A stretch of 64,000 bases of DNA from CALKJU01 sp035326425 (GTDB lineage: Bacteria > Pseudomonadota > Alphaproteobacteria > Geminicoccales > Geminicoccaceae): contig DAOLFG010000012.1 in assembly GCA_035326425.1 (NCBI GenBank), positions 40,024-104,023 of the forward strand, read 5' to 3'. Both the position numbers and the translations under genes were made by a program. Shown piece after piece: positions 39,130-46,968 of this stretch (positions within the stretch are counted from its first letter, which is position 1; each line of letters opens with the position of its first letter). The notes beneath the pieces were generated by a model that saw only the letters and a list, made by a program, of their open reading frames with translations, was not told the origin of the DNA and made no database searches.

Positions 39130-39143
39130 CAGTTTCGCCTCCT
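39130..39143 (-). promoter_or_regulatory. Shine-Dalgarno sequence and possible CTG start of the GH94 gene
   Basis: On the minus strand AGGAGG (39143-39138) is followed after five bases by an in-frame CTG at 39132-39130. The first in-frame GTG (39111) lies 26 bases beyond the Shine-Dalgarno sequence, too far for normal use. Either the rare CTG is used or the motif is decoration. Confidence 0.35.
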
Positions 39144-39156
39144 GAGCGCAAGTTGA

Positions 39157-39185
39157 ATCATAGTGCGTCTATCTTTGATTGAACT
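39157..39185 (-). promoter_or_regulatory. Weak candidate promoter of the GH94 gene
   Basis: An AT-rich stretch within the 113-base gap contains TATGAT (39162-39157 on the minus strand), a good -10 element, with only poor -35 candidates (for example TTCAAT with a 15-base spacer). AT-richness here is distinct from the surrounding sequence. Confidence 0.3.
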
Positions 39186-39224
39186 GAGGCGCAACAACCC
39201 GAGTCCGCGCCAACGGCGCGGCGC

Positions 39225-40529
39225 CTAAGCCTGTTCCACGGGCTCGGGCCGAATTTTGAGCAGTGTGATCTGATGGCGCTGCCGGCGCAGCACCTCGAAG
39301 CGGAAGCCGTGGAAGGCGAAGCTCTGGCCGACCTCGGGGATGCGCCGGGCCTCGCTGATCAGCAGGCCGGCCACGGTCGAGGCGTCCTCGTCGGGCAGCT
39401 GCCAGTCGAACTGCCGGTTGAGGTCGCGCAGGGTCACGCGACCCTCGACCAGCACGCTGCCGTCGGGCTGCGGCCGGACCCCGCTGACCTCGACGTCCTT
39501 CTCGTCGCTGATGTCGCCGACGATCTCCTCGATGATGTCCTCGAGGGTGACGATGCCCTGCAGCGCGCCGTACTCGTCGACCACCACGGCGAGGTGCGCC
39601 CGGCGATGGCGGAAGGCGAGGAGCTGGTGGCGCAGCGAGGTGGTCTCGGGGATGAACCAGGGTGCGGCGGCGAGGTCGGCGATGCGCACCTCCGAGGCAC
39701 CCCGGGGGCCGGCACGGAACACGGCGGCCAGGAGATCCTTGGCGTGCAGGATCCCCACGATGGTGTCCGGGTCGCCCCGCCAGATCGGGTAGCGGGTGAA
39801 GGGCTGCTCCTGGACGAAGCGCACCGCCTCCGCCGCCGGGGTGGCGACGTCGAGCGACACCATGTCCTTGCGGTGGGTCATGATCTCGCCGACCTCGACA
39901 TCGTCGAGGTCGAGGATGCCGCCCAGCATGTCGGATTCGAGCTTGCGCATCGCACCCTGGCGGCGCGAGGCGCCGATCAGGCCGCGCAGCTCCTGGCCCG
40001 AATAGACCTCGATGTGGCTGGCCTCAGCGACGTCGAACAGCCCGAGGATCGCCCGCGAGGCGCGATTCAGCATCCAGTTGAGCGGAAAGCAGCACAGATA
40101 GAAGGCGTGCAGCGGCAGCGCCACCCACATCGACATCGGCTCGGGCTTGCGGATGGCGAAGGTCTTGGGGACCTGCTCGCCGACCACGATGTGCAGCGAC
40201 GAGAACACCAGGAAGCCGACGACGAAGCTGATCGGGTGGAGCAGCGAGGGATCGATCCCGGCGGATGCCAGCACCGGCTCCAGCAGCGCCGCCACCGCCG
40301 GCTCGCCGAGCCAGCCCAGGCCCAGCGAGGCCATGGTGATGCCGAGCTGGCAGGCGGCGAGATAGGCCTCGAGGTCGTGCAGGATGCGCAGCGTCAGCCG
40401 CGCCCTGGCGCTGCCGGCCCCGGCCATGTCGGCGATGCGCGAGCCGCGGACCTTGACCAGGGCGAACTCGGCGGCGACGAAGAACGCATTGGCGGCCAGG
40501 AGCAGCACGATGCCGACGGCCGAGAGCAT
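39225..40529 (-). CDS. CNNM/HlyC-CorC family transporter-like protein
   Basis: A 434-residue protein in the usual order: N-terminal DUF21/CNNM membrane domain with about four helices (VGIVLLLAANAFFVAAEFAL; QLGITMASLGLGWLGEPAV), two CBS domains (about 200-330; GEIMTHRKDMVSLDV, HLAVVVDEYGALQGIVTLED) and a C-terminal CorC/HlyC FAD-like fold (GRVTLRDLNRQFDWQLPDE). Members take part in Mg2+/Co2+ efflux or homeostasis; older names call them haemolysins without good reason. It is the last gene of a leftward series and is separated by about 100 bases from the LEA14-like gene. Confidence 0.9.
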   Translation of the reverse strand: MLSAVGIVLLLAANAFFVAAEFALVKVRGSRIADMAGAGSARARLTLRILHDLEAYLAACQLGITMASLGLGWLGEPAVAALLEPVLASAGIDPSLLHPISFVVGFLVFSSLHIVVGEQVPKTFAIRKPEPMSMWVALPLHAFYLCCFPLNWMLNRASRAILGLFDVAEASHIEVYSGQELRGLIGASRRQGAMRKLESDMLGGILDLDDVEVGEIMTHRKDMVSLDVATPAAEAVRFVQEQPFTRYPIWRGDPDTIVGILHAKDLLAAVFRAGPRGASEVRIADLAAAPWFIPETTSLRHQLLAFRHRRAHLAVVVDEYGALQGIVTLEDIIEEIVGDISDEKDVEVSGVRPQPDGSVLVEGRVTLRDLNRQFDWQLPDEDASTVAGLLISEARRIPEVGQSFAFHGFRFEVLRRQRHQITLLKIRPEPVEQA

Positions 40530-40632
40530 GACGCGATGGAACCCCGCTGGAGGCGTGCCGCGGCTGGAGCGGCTTTCGCCGCCACCACACCTAGCGCGGA
40601 CCGGCCGGCATCGAAATAGCCGGCTTGGTGCC

Positions 40633-41115
40633 TCAGGCCGCCGGCGCGCGCATCAGCGGCCCGAGATCGACGGTGCCGTCGCGGCTGAACGGCAGCCGGC
40701 CGGACAGGCCCGAGCCGGTGAAGAGCTGGCCGGTCAGCCGGTAGCTCAGGCTCTGCCGGCCGGAGAGGCCGCCGACGCGGTTGATGAGGTCGGTGGTCTG
40801 GACATAGAGCCGCACCGGCACCACGGCCTCGCCGAGCCGCGGCAAGCTGAAGCGGGCGTCGCTGACGCCGGTGCCGAGCCGGCCGCCGTCGAGCGTCAGC
40901 TCGTAGCGCAGCCCGTCGACCTCGATCGCCGTCTCGTTCGGGTTGACGAAGCGCAGGTCCAGCTCGAGCGCCTGCTCCAGCAGGCCCAGCTGCACCGGCC
41001 GGATGTTGACCAGCGAGACCTCGGGCGAGGACATGCCCGTGAGGTTGGGCAGCGCGCAGGCGACCAGCGCCAGCGGCGAGAGCAGCAGCAGCCGGCGGCG
41101 CAGGGCGGGGCGCAC
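40633..41115 (-). CDS. LEA14-like (LEA type 2/WHy domain) lipoprotein
   Basis: A 160-residue predicted lipoprotein: the signal peptide ends in the lipobox LVAC with the lipidated Cys at residue 20. The mature part is one LEA type 2/WHy beta-sandwich (LDLRFVNPNETAIEVDGLR, YELTLDGGRLGTG). WHy domains occur in bacterial and plant proteins linked to desiccation or stress response, but the role in proteobacteria is not settled. The start is GTG at 41115, five bases after the 3-hydroxybutyryl-CoA dehydrogenase stop, so it is transcribed with the etf-hbd genes although a functional link is unclear. Confidence 0.8.
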   Translation of the reverse strand: MRPALRRRLLLLSPLALVACALPNLTGMSSPEVSLVNIRPVQLGLLEQALELDLRFVNPNETAIEVDGLRYELTLDGGRLGTGVSDARFSLPRLGEAVVPVRLYVQTTDLINRVGGLSGRQSLSYRLTGQLFTGSGLSGRLPFSRDGTVDLGPLMRAPAA

Positions 41116-41120
41116 GGGCG

Positions 41121-42032
41121 TCAGCGGGTGGGGACCGGAGTCTCGCCGCGATAGTCGTAGAAGCCGCGCTTGACCTTGCGGCCGAGCCAGCCGGCCTCGA
41201 CATATTTCACCAGCAGCGGGCAGGGCCGGTACTTGCTGTCGGCGAGGCCGTCGTAGAGCACCTGCATGATGGCGAGGCAGGTGTCGAGGCCGATGAAGTC
41301 GGCGAGCTGCAGCGGCCCCATCGGGTGGTTGGCGCCGAGCCGCATGGCGGTGTCGATGCTCTCGACCGTGCCCACGCCCTCGTAGAGGGTGTAGACCGCC
41401 TCGTTGATCATCGGCATCAGCACGCGGTTGACGATGAAGGCCGGGAAGTCCTCGGCGGTGACGGCGGTCTTGCCGAGCTTCTCCGACAGCTTCTTGATCG
41501 CCTGGTAGGTCTCCTCCTCCGTGGCGATGCCGCGGATCAGCTCCACCAGCTTCATGACCGGCACCGGGTTCATGAAGTGCATGCCGATGAAGCGCTCGGG
41601 CCGGTCGGTCTTGGCCGCCAGCCGGGTGATCGAGATCGAGGAGGTGTTGGACGCCAGCACCGTATCGGGCCGCAGGCTCGGCAGCAGCGCCTCGAAGATG
41701 CCGTGCTTGATCTTCTCGTTCTCGGTCGCGGCCTCGATGACGAGGTCGCAGTCGGTGAACACCGAGTTGTCGGTGCCGGTGCGGATGCGGCCGAGTGCCG
41801 CCACCTTCTCGGCCTCGGTGAACTGGCCCTTGGAGATCTGGCGGTCCAGCAGCCCGCCGATCCGCGCCAGCGCCGATTCCAGCTGGGTCGGCGCCATGTC
41901 CATCATCGAGACGTCGATGCCGGCCACCGCCACCACCTGGGCGATCCCCGCCCCCATCTGCCCAGCCCCGATCACGCCGACCCGGCGGAACTCGGGAACC
42001 GGCGGATAGTCCTTCTGGGCGTAGACGGCCAT
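41121..42032 (-). CDS. hbd: 3-hydroxybutyryl-CoA dehydrogenase
   Basis: A 303-residue NAD(P)-dependent enzyme interconverting acetoacetyl-CoA and 3-hydroxybutyryl-CoA. The Rossmann motif GVIGAGQMGAGIAQVVAVAG is at about residues 19-38; the catalytic His sits in ERFIGMHFMNPVPVMKLVE and NRVLMPMINEAVY follows. C-terminal domain GPLQLADFIGLDTCLAIM is complete. It is encoded 20 bases after etfA in the conserved etfB-etfA-hbd order, which suits beta-oxidation of short acyl-CoA, or supply and removal of hydroxybutyryl-CoA in connection with polyhydroxybutyrate storage. Confidence 0.94.
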   Translation of the reverse strand: MAVYAQKDYPPVPEFRRVGVIGAGQMGAGIAQVVAVAGIDVSMMDMAPTQLESALARIGGLLDRQISKGQFTEAEKVAALGRIRTGTDNSVFTDCDLVIEAATENEKIKHGIFEALLPSLRPDTVLASNTSSISITRLAAKTDRPERFIGMHFMNPVPVMKLVELIRGIATEEETYQAIKKLSEKLGKTAVTAEDFPAFIVNRVLMPMINEAVYTLYEGVGTVESIDTAMRLGANHPMGPLQLADFIGLDTCLAIMQVLYDGLADSKYRPCPLLVKYVEAGWLGRKVKRGFYDYRGETPVPTR

Positions 42033-42052
42033 GCTTCCGTGGCTCCCGCTGG

Positions 42053-42997
42053 TCAGGCCTTGGCCCGGCGGACCGCCTCGGTCAGCTCGGGCACGATCTT
42101 GAACAGGTCGCCGACGAGGCCGTAGTCGGCGACTTGGAAGATCGGCGCCTCCTCGTCCTTGTTCACGGCGACGATGACCTTGCTGTCCTTCATGCCGGCC
42201 AGGTGCTGGATGGCACCCGAGATGCCGACGGCGACGTAGAGATCCGGCGCCACCACCTTGCCGGTCTGGCCGACCTGGTAGTCGTTCGGCACGAAGCCGG
42301 CGTCGACGGCGGCGCGGCTGGCGCCGACGGCGGCACCCAGGACATCGGCCAGCGCCTCGATGATCCTGAAGTTCTCGCCCGAGCCCATGCCGCGGCCGCC
42401 CGAGACGACGATCCGGGCACTGGTCAGGTCCGGCCGCTCCGAGCGGCTGACCTCGCGGCCCCTGAACTCGGAAAGGCCGGCCGGTGCCGCGGCCGCCACG
42501 CTCACCACCTCGGCCGAGCCGCCCTCGGCCGCGGCCGGCGGGAACGCCGTCGTGCGCACGGTGAGCACCCGCCTGGCATCCAGGCTCCTCACCGTCGCCA
42601 GCGCGTTGCCGGCATAGATGTAGCGCTGGAAGGTGTCGGGCCCCAGCACATCGACGATGTCGCTGACCTGCGCGATGTCCAGCAGCGCCGCCACCCGCGG
42701 CATGACGTTCTTGCCGGTGGTGGTCGAGGCCGCGACCAGATGGTCGTAGGCGGGGGCCAGCCCGACGATCAGCGCCGCCAGATCCTCGGCCACCGGATCG
42801 GCCAGGATGTCGGCGTCGGCATGCAGGACCTTCGAGACCCCGGCGACCTTGGCGGCGGCCGCGGCGGCGCCGCCGCAGCCCTTGCCGGCCACCAGGACAT
42901 GGAGGTCGCCGCCGAGCTTGGCGGCGGCGGTCACGGCATGCAGCGTCGCCTTGGCGAGCTCGGCATTGTCGTGCTGGGCGAGGACGAGCGCCGTCAT
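42053..42997 (-). CDS. etfA: Electron transfer flavoprotein alpha subunit
   Basis: A 314-residue FAD-binding subunit of the soluble electron carrier that collects electrons from acyl-CoA dehydrogenases and passes them to ETF:quinone oxidoreductase. The C-terminal FAD domain is intact (VVSGGRGMGSGENFRIIEA; DLYVAVGISGAIQHLAGMK; IVAVNKDEEAPIFQVADYG). The ATG overlaps the etfB stop codon (42995-42999), ensuring balanced synthesis of both subunits. The pair precedes hbd in one operon driven by a promoter upstream of etfB. Confidence 0.96.
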   Translation of the reverse strand: MTALVLAQHDNAELAKATLHAVTAAAKLGGDLHVLVAGKGCGGAAAAAAKVAGVSKVLHADADILADPVAEDLAALIVGLAPAYDHLVAASTTTGKNVMPRVAALLDIAQVSDIVDVLGPDTFQRYIYAGNALATVRSLDARRVLTVRTTAFPPAAAEGGSAEVVSVAAAAPAGLSEFRGREVSRSERPDLTSARIVVSGGRGMGSGENFRIIEALADVLGAAVGASRAAVDAGFVPNDYQVGQTGKVVAPDLYVAVGISGAIQHLAGMKDSKVIVAVNKDEEAPIFQVADYGLVGDLFKIVPELTEAVRRAKA

Positions 42998-43746
42998 CAG
43001 AGCACCTGCGCTTCCTGCTTGAGCTTTCCCACCAGCTCGTCGACCGAGCCGACCTTGACGCCGGCCTGACGCTTGGCCGGCTCCTCGACCTTCAGGTACT
43101 GCAGCCTGGGCGAGACATCGACGCCGAGCCCGTCGGGCTTCACCACGTCGATCGGCTTCTTCTTCGCCTTCATGATGTTGGGCAGGCTGGCGTAGCGCGG
43201 CTCGTTGAGCCGCAGATCGACCGTGATGATGGCCGGCAGCGGCAGGCTCAGCTGCTCGATGCCCTCGTCGACCTCGCGCGAGATCAGCGCCCGGTCGCCC
43301 TGGACTTCCAGCTTGGAGATGAAGGTGCCCTGGGCCCAGCCCAGCAGCGCCGCCAGCATCTGGCCGGTCTGGTTGCTGTCGTCGTCGATGGCCTGCTTGC
43401 CGAGGATGACGAGCCCCGGCTGCTCCTTGTCGACCAGCGCCTTCAGGATCTTGGCCACGGCCAGCGGCTGCACGTCGGCGGGTGCCTCGACATGGATGGC
43501 GCGGTCCGCGCCCATGGCGAGTGCCGTGCGCAGCGTCTCCTGCGCCTTGGCCTCGCCGATCGAGACGGCCACGACCTCGGTGGCAGTGCCCGCCTCCTTC
43601 AGCCGGATGGCCTGCTCGTTGGCGATCTCGTCGAACGGGTTCATGGACATCTTGACGTTCGCCGTATCGACGCCCGTTCCGTCCGACTTGACCCGGATCT
43701 TGACGTTGTAATCGACCACCCGCTTGACGGGTACGAGGACCTTCAT
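42997..43746 (-). CDS. etfB: Electron transfer flavoprotein beta subunit
   Basis: A 249-residue AMP-binding subunit of ETF. The N-terminus MKVLVPVKRVVDYNVKI is characteristic, and the ETF-beta signature region RYASLPNIMKAKKKPID is present. The start at 43746 removes a longer, non-conserved upstream frame. The leader between the promoter and the ATG is about 90 bases long and contains a palindromic operator-like site and a stable hairpin. First gene of etfB-etfA-hbd. Confidence 0.96.
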   Translation of the reverse strand: MKVLVPVKRVVDYNVKIRVKSDGTGVDTANVKMSMNPFDEIANEQAIRLKEAGTATEVVAVSIGEAKAQETLRTALAMGADRAIHVEAPADVQPLAVAKILKALVDKEQPGLVILGKQAIDDDSNQTGQMLAALLGWAQGTFISKLEVQGDRALISREVDEGIEQLSLPLPAIITVDLRLNEPRYASLPNIMKAKKKPIDVVKPDGLGVDVSPRLQYLKVEEPAKRQAGVKVGSVDELVGKLKQEAQVL

Positions 43747-43771
43747 CGACGTGACCTTAGTGCCCGTTTGC

Positions 43772-43795
43772 GCCCGGGGCATGAAATGCCCGGGC
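43772..43795 (-). promoter_or_regulatory. Stable hairpin in the etfB leader
   Basis: Arms 43772-43782 and 43786-43795 form a 10-bp GC-rich stem with one bulged base and a GAA loop. On the minus strand it stands about 26 bases before the etfB ATG, so it could shape translation or be the relic of a terminator for pduO. No T-tract follows. Confidence 0.45.
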
Positions 43796-43826
43796 ATCTT
43801 GGCCCGCTCGGGCCCCGCGGCCCGGA

Positions 43827-43841
43827 TTGTGCAACGCACAA
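43827..43841. promoter_or_regulatory. Palindromic operator at the etfB promoter (PhaR-like TGC-N3-GCA)
   Basis: TTGTGCAACGCACAA is a perfect inverted repeat of six bases around a three-base centre. It begins 3 bases downstream of the -10 element, at the expected transcription start, an ideal repressor position. Its core TGC-N3-GCA and flanking TTGTGC match the two sites in front of the phasin gene. Confidence 0.6.
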
Positions 43842-43844
43842 GAC

Positions 43845-43872
43845 GCATAGGTGGCGGTCACGGCATTGTCAA
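43845..43872 (-). promoter_or_regulatory. Sigma-70 promoter of etfB-etfA-hbd
   Basis: On the minus strand TTGACA (43872-43867) is followed after 16 bases by CTATGC (43850-43845). This is a consensus -35 and a good alphaproteobacterial -10 (CTATnT type). It lies in the 163-base gap between pduO and etfB and indicates a separate transcription start for the etf genes. Confidence 0.75.
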
Positions 43873-43909
43873 CGCGCTGGCCCGGCGGGCTCACCGGCTC
43901 GTGTCGGAC

Positions 43910-44467
43910 TCAGCGGTTGGCACCCGGCACCCAGAGGACGTCGCCGGCACCCTGGTCGTTGAGCGCCCGCGACAGCACGAACAGGTGGTCGGACAGGCGG
44001 TTGAGGTAGCGGACGGCGGCGGGGTTGACCTCGTCGGCCTCGGCCAGCTCGACCGTCAGCCGCTCGGCGCGGCGGGTGACGGTGCGGGCCAGGTGCAGGA
44101 AGGCGGCCGCCGGCGTGCCGCCCGGCAGCACGAACGAGCGCAGCGGCTGCAGCCTCTCGTTCATGGCGTCGATCTCGCGCTCCAGCCGCAGCACCTGCGC
44201 CTCGTCGATGCGCAGGGCGCCCGTGGAGTCGGTGCCCGGCCGGCACAGGTCGGCGCCGAGGTCGAACAGATCGTTCTGGATGCGCATCAGCATGGCATCC
44301 GCCTCGCCGCTGGCATGCAGCCGGGCGAGCCCGATCGCGGCATTGGCCTCGTCGACGGTGCCGTAGGCCGCGACGCGGGCGTGGTGCTTGGGCACCCGGG
44401 CGCCATCGCCGAGCGAGGTCTGCCCGCGATCGCCGCCTTTGGTATAGATCCGGCTCAGCAGAACCAA
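43910..44467 (-). CDS. Cob(I)alamin adenosyltransferase, PduO type
   Basis: A 185-residue ATP:corrinoid adenosyltransferase that makes coenzyme B12. The ATP-binding N-terminal motif is clear (SRIYTKGGDRGQTSLGDG), as are the conserved VAAYGTVDEANAAIGLAR, the corrinoid and ATP contacts in FVLPGGTPAAAFLHLAR, and RRAERLTVELAE with YLNRLSDHLFVLSR. The only plausible start is a TTG at 44467, four bases after the HIG1 stop codon. It likely serves methylmalonyl-CoA mutase, needed with ETF for propionyl-CoA use; that enzyme is not in the window. The order HIG1-pduO-etfB-etfA recurs in alphaproteobacteria. Confidence 0.9.
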   Translation of the reverse strand: MVLLSRIYTKGGDRGQTSLGDGARVPKHHARVAAYGTVDEANAAIGLARLHASGEADAMLMRIQNDLFDLGADLCRPGTDSTGALRIDEAQVLRLEREIDAMNERLQPLRSFVLPGGTPAAAFLHLARTVTRRAERLTVELAEADEVNPAAVRYLNRLSDHLFVLSRALNDQGAGDVLWVPGANR

Positions 44468-44471
44468 GGCG

Positions 44472-44663
44472 CTAGCCCTGGGTCATGAACATCAGGCCCA
44501 GCAGGACCAGCGCCAGCAGCTGCAGGCCGACGCGGGCGCGCATCAGCGTGTTGCCGTAGCGCTCGTTGAACTCGCCGCCGCGGAAGAAGCCGACGAGGCC
44601 GGTGGCGAGCACGCCGGCCGTCGCCAGCATCGCCAGGATCAACAGGATGCCGAGGAAGCTCAT
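44472..44663 (-). CDS. HIG1-domain twin transmembrane protein
   Basis: A 63-residue protein with two transmembrane helices (LLILAMLATAGVLATGLVGFF and VGLQLLALVLLGLMFMT) joined by a short polar loop RGGEFNERYGNTLMRAR, the pattern of the hypoxia-induced HIG1 family. Mitochondrial relatives associate with cytochrome oxidase; the bacterial role is not settled. It is separated from pduO by four bases, so both are certainly on one transcript. Confidence 0.85.
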   Translation of the reverse strand: MSFLGILLILAMLATAGVLATGLVGFFRGGEFNERYGNTLMRARVGLQLLALVLLGLMFMTQG

Positions 44664-44729
44664 CGGGCAGGTCCGATCGACGGGTCGACCCCGGATATGG
44701 CCATCGCCGGGCCGGCCGGCCAGTGGCGC

Positions 44730-45644
44730 TCAGCCGGCCGCGACACTGCGGCCGAGCCATGCCGCACCGCGCACGCCGGTGCTGTCGCCATGCACCGGCG
44801 GCAGCAGCCGGTTGGAGACCCGGTCCGAGAACACGTAGCGGCCCCAGCGCTGCGGCACGTTGCGGTAGAGCCGCTGCACGTTCGACATGCCGCCGGCCAG
44901 CACGATGACGTCGGGATCGAGCAGGTTGACGACGGTGGCGAGCGAGCGCGCCAGCCGGTCCTCGTAGCGGTTCATCGTCCAGTTGGCGTCGTGGTCGCCG
45001 GCATCGGCGCGCGCCACGATCTCGGCCGAGGGCAGGACCTCGCCCCATTGCCGGCGATGGTCCGCCGCCAACCCCGGCCCCGACAGCCAGGTCTCGATGC
45101 AGCCGTAGCGCCCGCAGTAGCAGGCGATGCCCGGCCGCTCGTCGTCGAGCGGCGTCGGCAGCGGGTTGTGGCCCCACTCGCCGCCGATGGCGTTGGCGCC
45201 GCTCACCACCCGGCCGCCCACCACCACGCCGCCGCCGACGCCGGTGCCGAGGATCACCGCGAACACCACCGGCGCGCCCTTGCCGGCGCCGTCGGTGGCC
45301 TCGGAGAGCGCGAGGCAGTTGGCGTCGTTGGCCAGCGCCACCGGCCGGCCGAGCCTGGCCGCGATGTCCCTGTCGAGCGGCTGGCCGTTGAGCCAGGTCG
45401 AGTTGGCGTTCTTGATCAGCCCGGTCGCCGGCGAGATGGCGCCCGGATGGCCGACGCCCACCGTGCCCCTGGCGCCCAGCTCCTGCTCGGCCTCGGCCAC
45501 CAGCCCGGCGATGGCGTCGAGCGTGCCCTCGTAGGAGCCGCGCGGCGTCGGCCGCCGCCGGCGGAAGCGCTCCTGGCCCTGCCCGTCGAGCGCCACGACC
45601 TCGATCTTGGTGCCGCCGAGATCCACACCGATCGCGAGATCCAT
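44730..45644 (-). CDS. ROK family sugar kinase
   Basis: A 304-residue cytoplasmic kinase of the ROK family. The ATP-binding DLGGTKIEVVALDGQG is near the N-terminus, VALANDANCLALSEATDG holds the catalytic Asp, GTGVGGGVVVGGRVV is the second glycine loop and the zinc-binding CYCGRYGCIETWLSG motif is complete. Lack of an N-terminal DNA-binding domain excludes a NagC/XylR repressor. This set fits fructokinase or N-acetylhexosamine kinase; the exact sugar cannot be chosen. No sugar-transport genes adjoin. It stands 66 bases upstream of the HIG1 gene on the same strand. Confidence 0.88.
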   Translation of the reverse strand: MDLAIGVDLGGTKIEVVALDGQGQERFRRRRPTPRGSYEGTLDAIAGLVAEAEQELGARGTVGVGHPGAISPATGLIKNANSTWLNGQPLDRDIAARLGRPVALANDANCLALSEATDGAGKGAPVVFAVILGTGVGGGVVVGGRVVSGANAIGGEWGHNPLPTPLDDERPGIACYCGRYGCIETWLSGPGLAADHRRQWGEVLPSAEIVARADAGDHDANWTMNRYEDRLARSLATVVNLLDPDVIVLAGGMSNVQRLYRNVPQRWGRYVFSDRVSNRLLPPVHGDSTGVRGAAWLGRSVAAG

Positions 45645-45758
45645 GCCCGTCCTCCCCGCTCCGCCGGCTTATAGGACGGGAGCCGCGACGATACGAGCGC
45701 ATGGCCCATCCGGCCGCGCGGAGCCATGATGAGGCGGCAGGCGTTGCGGAGGACGGCC

Positions 45759-45920
45759 ATGCAGTGGATCGTGAGCGGGCTGCTGGCCGTGGCCGGAGTC
45801 CTGGCGGCGCTGTTCGTGGCGCGCGATTCCGGCAACTTCCCCCTGGTTCAGGCGGCCGTGGCCATCATGCTGGTGGTGGTCGCCGTGGGGCTGGTGGTGA
45901 TCTGGCGTCGCAGATCCTGA
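45759..45920 (+). CDS. Small hydrophobic protein, unknown
   Basis: A 53-residue protein with two hydrophobic helices (WIVSGLLAVAGVLAALFVA and VQAAVAIMLVVVAVGLVVI) and a basic end WRRRS. The ATG at 45759 is preceded by GGAGGA at 45748-45753, the strongest Shine-Dalgarno sequence in the area; an upstream ATG at 45726 would add 11 residues but lacks one. It lies 45 bases before the HlyD-type gene on the same strand and might be a small accessory subunit of that efflux operon. No family is recognised. Confidence 0.6.
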   Translation: MQWIVSGLLAVAGVLAALFVARDSGNFPLVQAAVAIMLVVVAVGLVVIWRRRS

Positions 45921-45965
45921 CCGCGGCGCGCAGGATCGTCCGAGACAGGATTGGCGTCGTCGTCC

Positions 45966-46955
45966 ATGAAGATGCGCTACATCATCGTCGCGCTGCTGCT
46001 GGCCGGTGCCGCCGCGGGCGGCTGGGCCTGGTGGCAGCAGCGGCAGGACCGGCTGCCGCCCGACATCGCCGCCGGCAACGGCCGGATCGAGGCCACCGAG
46101 GTCCAGATCGCCACGAGATATGCCGGCCGCGTCGCCGAGGTGCTGGTGCGCGAGGGCGACCTGGTCGAGGCGGGCCAGGTGCTGGCGCGCATGGACACGC
46201 GCGAGCTGCGGGCCAGCCTCGCCCGCGCCGAGGCCGAGATCGCCCAGGCCGAGCGCAACGTGGCGCAGGCCAGGGCCGCCATCGCCCAGCGGCGGAGCGA
46301 GCTGCGCCTCGCCGAGCAGGAGCTGGGCCGGGCGACCTTCCTGCTGCAGAAGGGCCACGGTACCAAGGAGATCGCCGACCAGCGCCGCAACGCGCGCGAC
46401 ACCGCCGCGGCCGGGCTCGAGGCGGCCGAGGCCTATCTCGCCGCCACCGAGCGCAGCGTCGACGCCGCCGAGGCCGCGGCCGAGGTCATCCGCACCCAGA
46501 TCGAGGACGGCACGCTCACCGCACCCCGGCTCGGGCGGATCCAGTACCGGCTGGCCGAGCCCGGCGAGGTGCTGGCCGGCGGCGGCAGGGTTCTGACGCT
46601 GCTCGACCTCACCGACGTCTTCATGACGATCTTCCTGCCGACGGCCGAGGCCGGCCGCGTGGCGATCGGCGCCGAGGCGCGCATCGTGCTCGACGCCCTG
46701 CCGGAATACGCCGTGCCGGCCAGGGTCACCTTCGTGGCCTCGCAGGCGCAGTTCACGCCACGCGAGGTCGAGACCCGCACCGAGCGCGAGAAGCTGATGT
46801 TCCGCGTCAAGGTCACGATCGACCCGGATCTGCTGAGGGCCTACATCGACCGCGTGTCGGTGGGCCTGCCCGGCGAGGCCTTCGTCCGGCTCGCCGGCGG
46901 CGGGCCCTGGCCCGATTCCGTGGCGGCGAGGCAGCTGGCGGCGCCGCCCCGGTGA
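45966..46955 (+). CDS. HlyD family periplasmic adaptor protein
   Basis: A 329-residue membrane-fusion protein. One N-terminal membrane anchor (IIVALLLAGAAAGGWAWW) is followed by the lipoyl-like half GRVAEVLVREGDLVEAGQVL, a long coiled-coil hairpin (about residues 80-180; RAEAEIAQAERNVAQARAA), the second lipoyl half and the beta-barrel domain. It should bridge an inner-membrane ABC exporter to an outer-membrane channel. The next two genes encode an RbbA-like ATPase-permease and a YhhJ-like permease, the same trio as E. coli yhiI-rbbA-yhhJ. The longer frame upstream lacks a Shine-Dalgarno sequence. Confidence 0.9.
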   Translation: MKMRYIIVALLLAGAAAGGWAWWQQRQDRLPPDIAAGNGRIEATEVQIATRYAGRVAEVLVREGDLVEAGQVLARMDTRELRASLARAEAEIAQAERNVAQARAAIAQRRSELRLAEQELGRATFLLQKGHGTKEIADQRRNARDTAAAGLEAAEAYLAATERSVDAAEAAAEVIRTQIEDGTLTAPRLGRIQYRLAEPGEVLAGGGRVLTLLDLTDVFMTIFLPTAEAGRVAIGAEARIVLDALPEYAVPARVTFVASQAQFTPREVETRTEREKLMFRVKVTIDPDLLRAYIDRVSVGLPGEAFVRLAGGGPWPDSVAARQLAAPPR

Positions 46956-46968
46956 GCGGCGGGATCCG

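Noticed and set aside
35365..39156. 1,263-codon open frame opposite the GH94 protein gene
   Set aside because: Antisense of a gene with recognisable catalytic motifs; composition rich in His, Gln and Arg and no domain resemblance.
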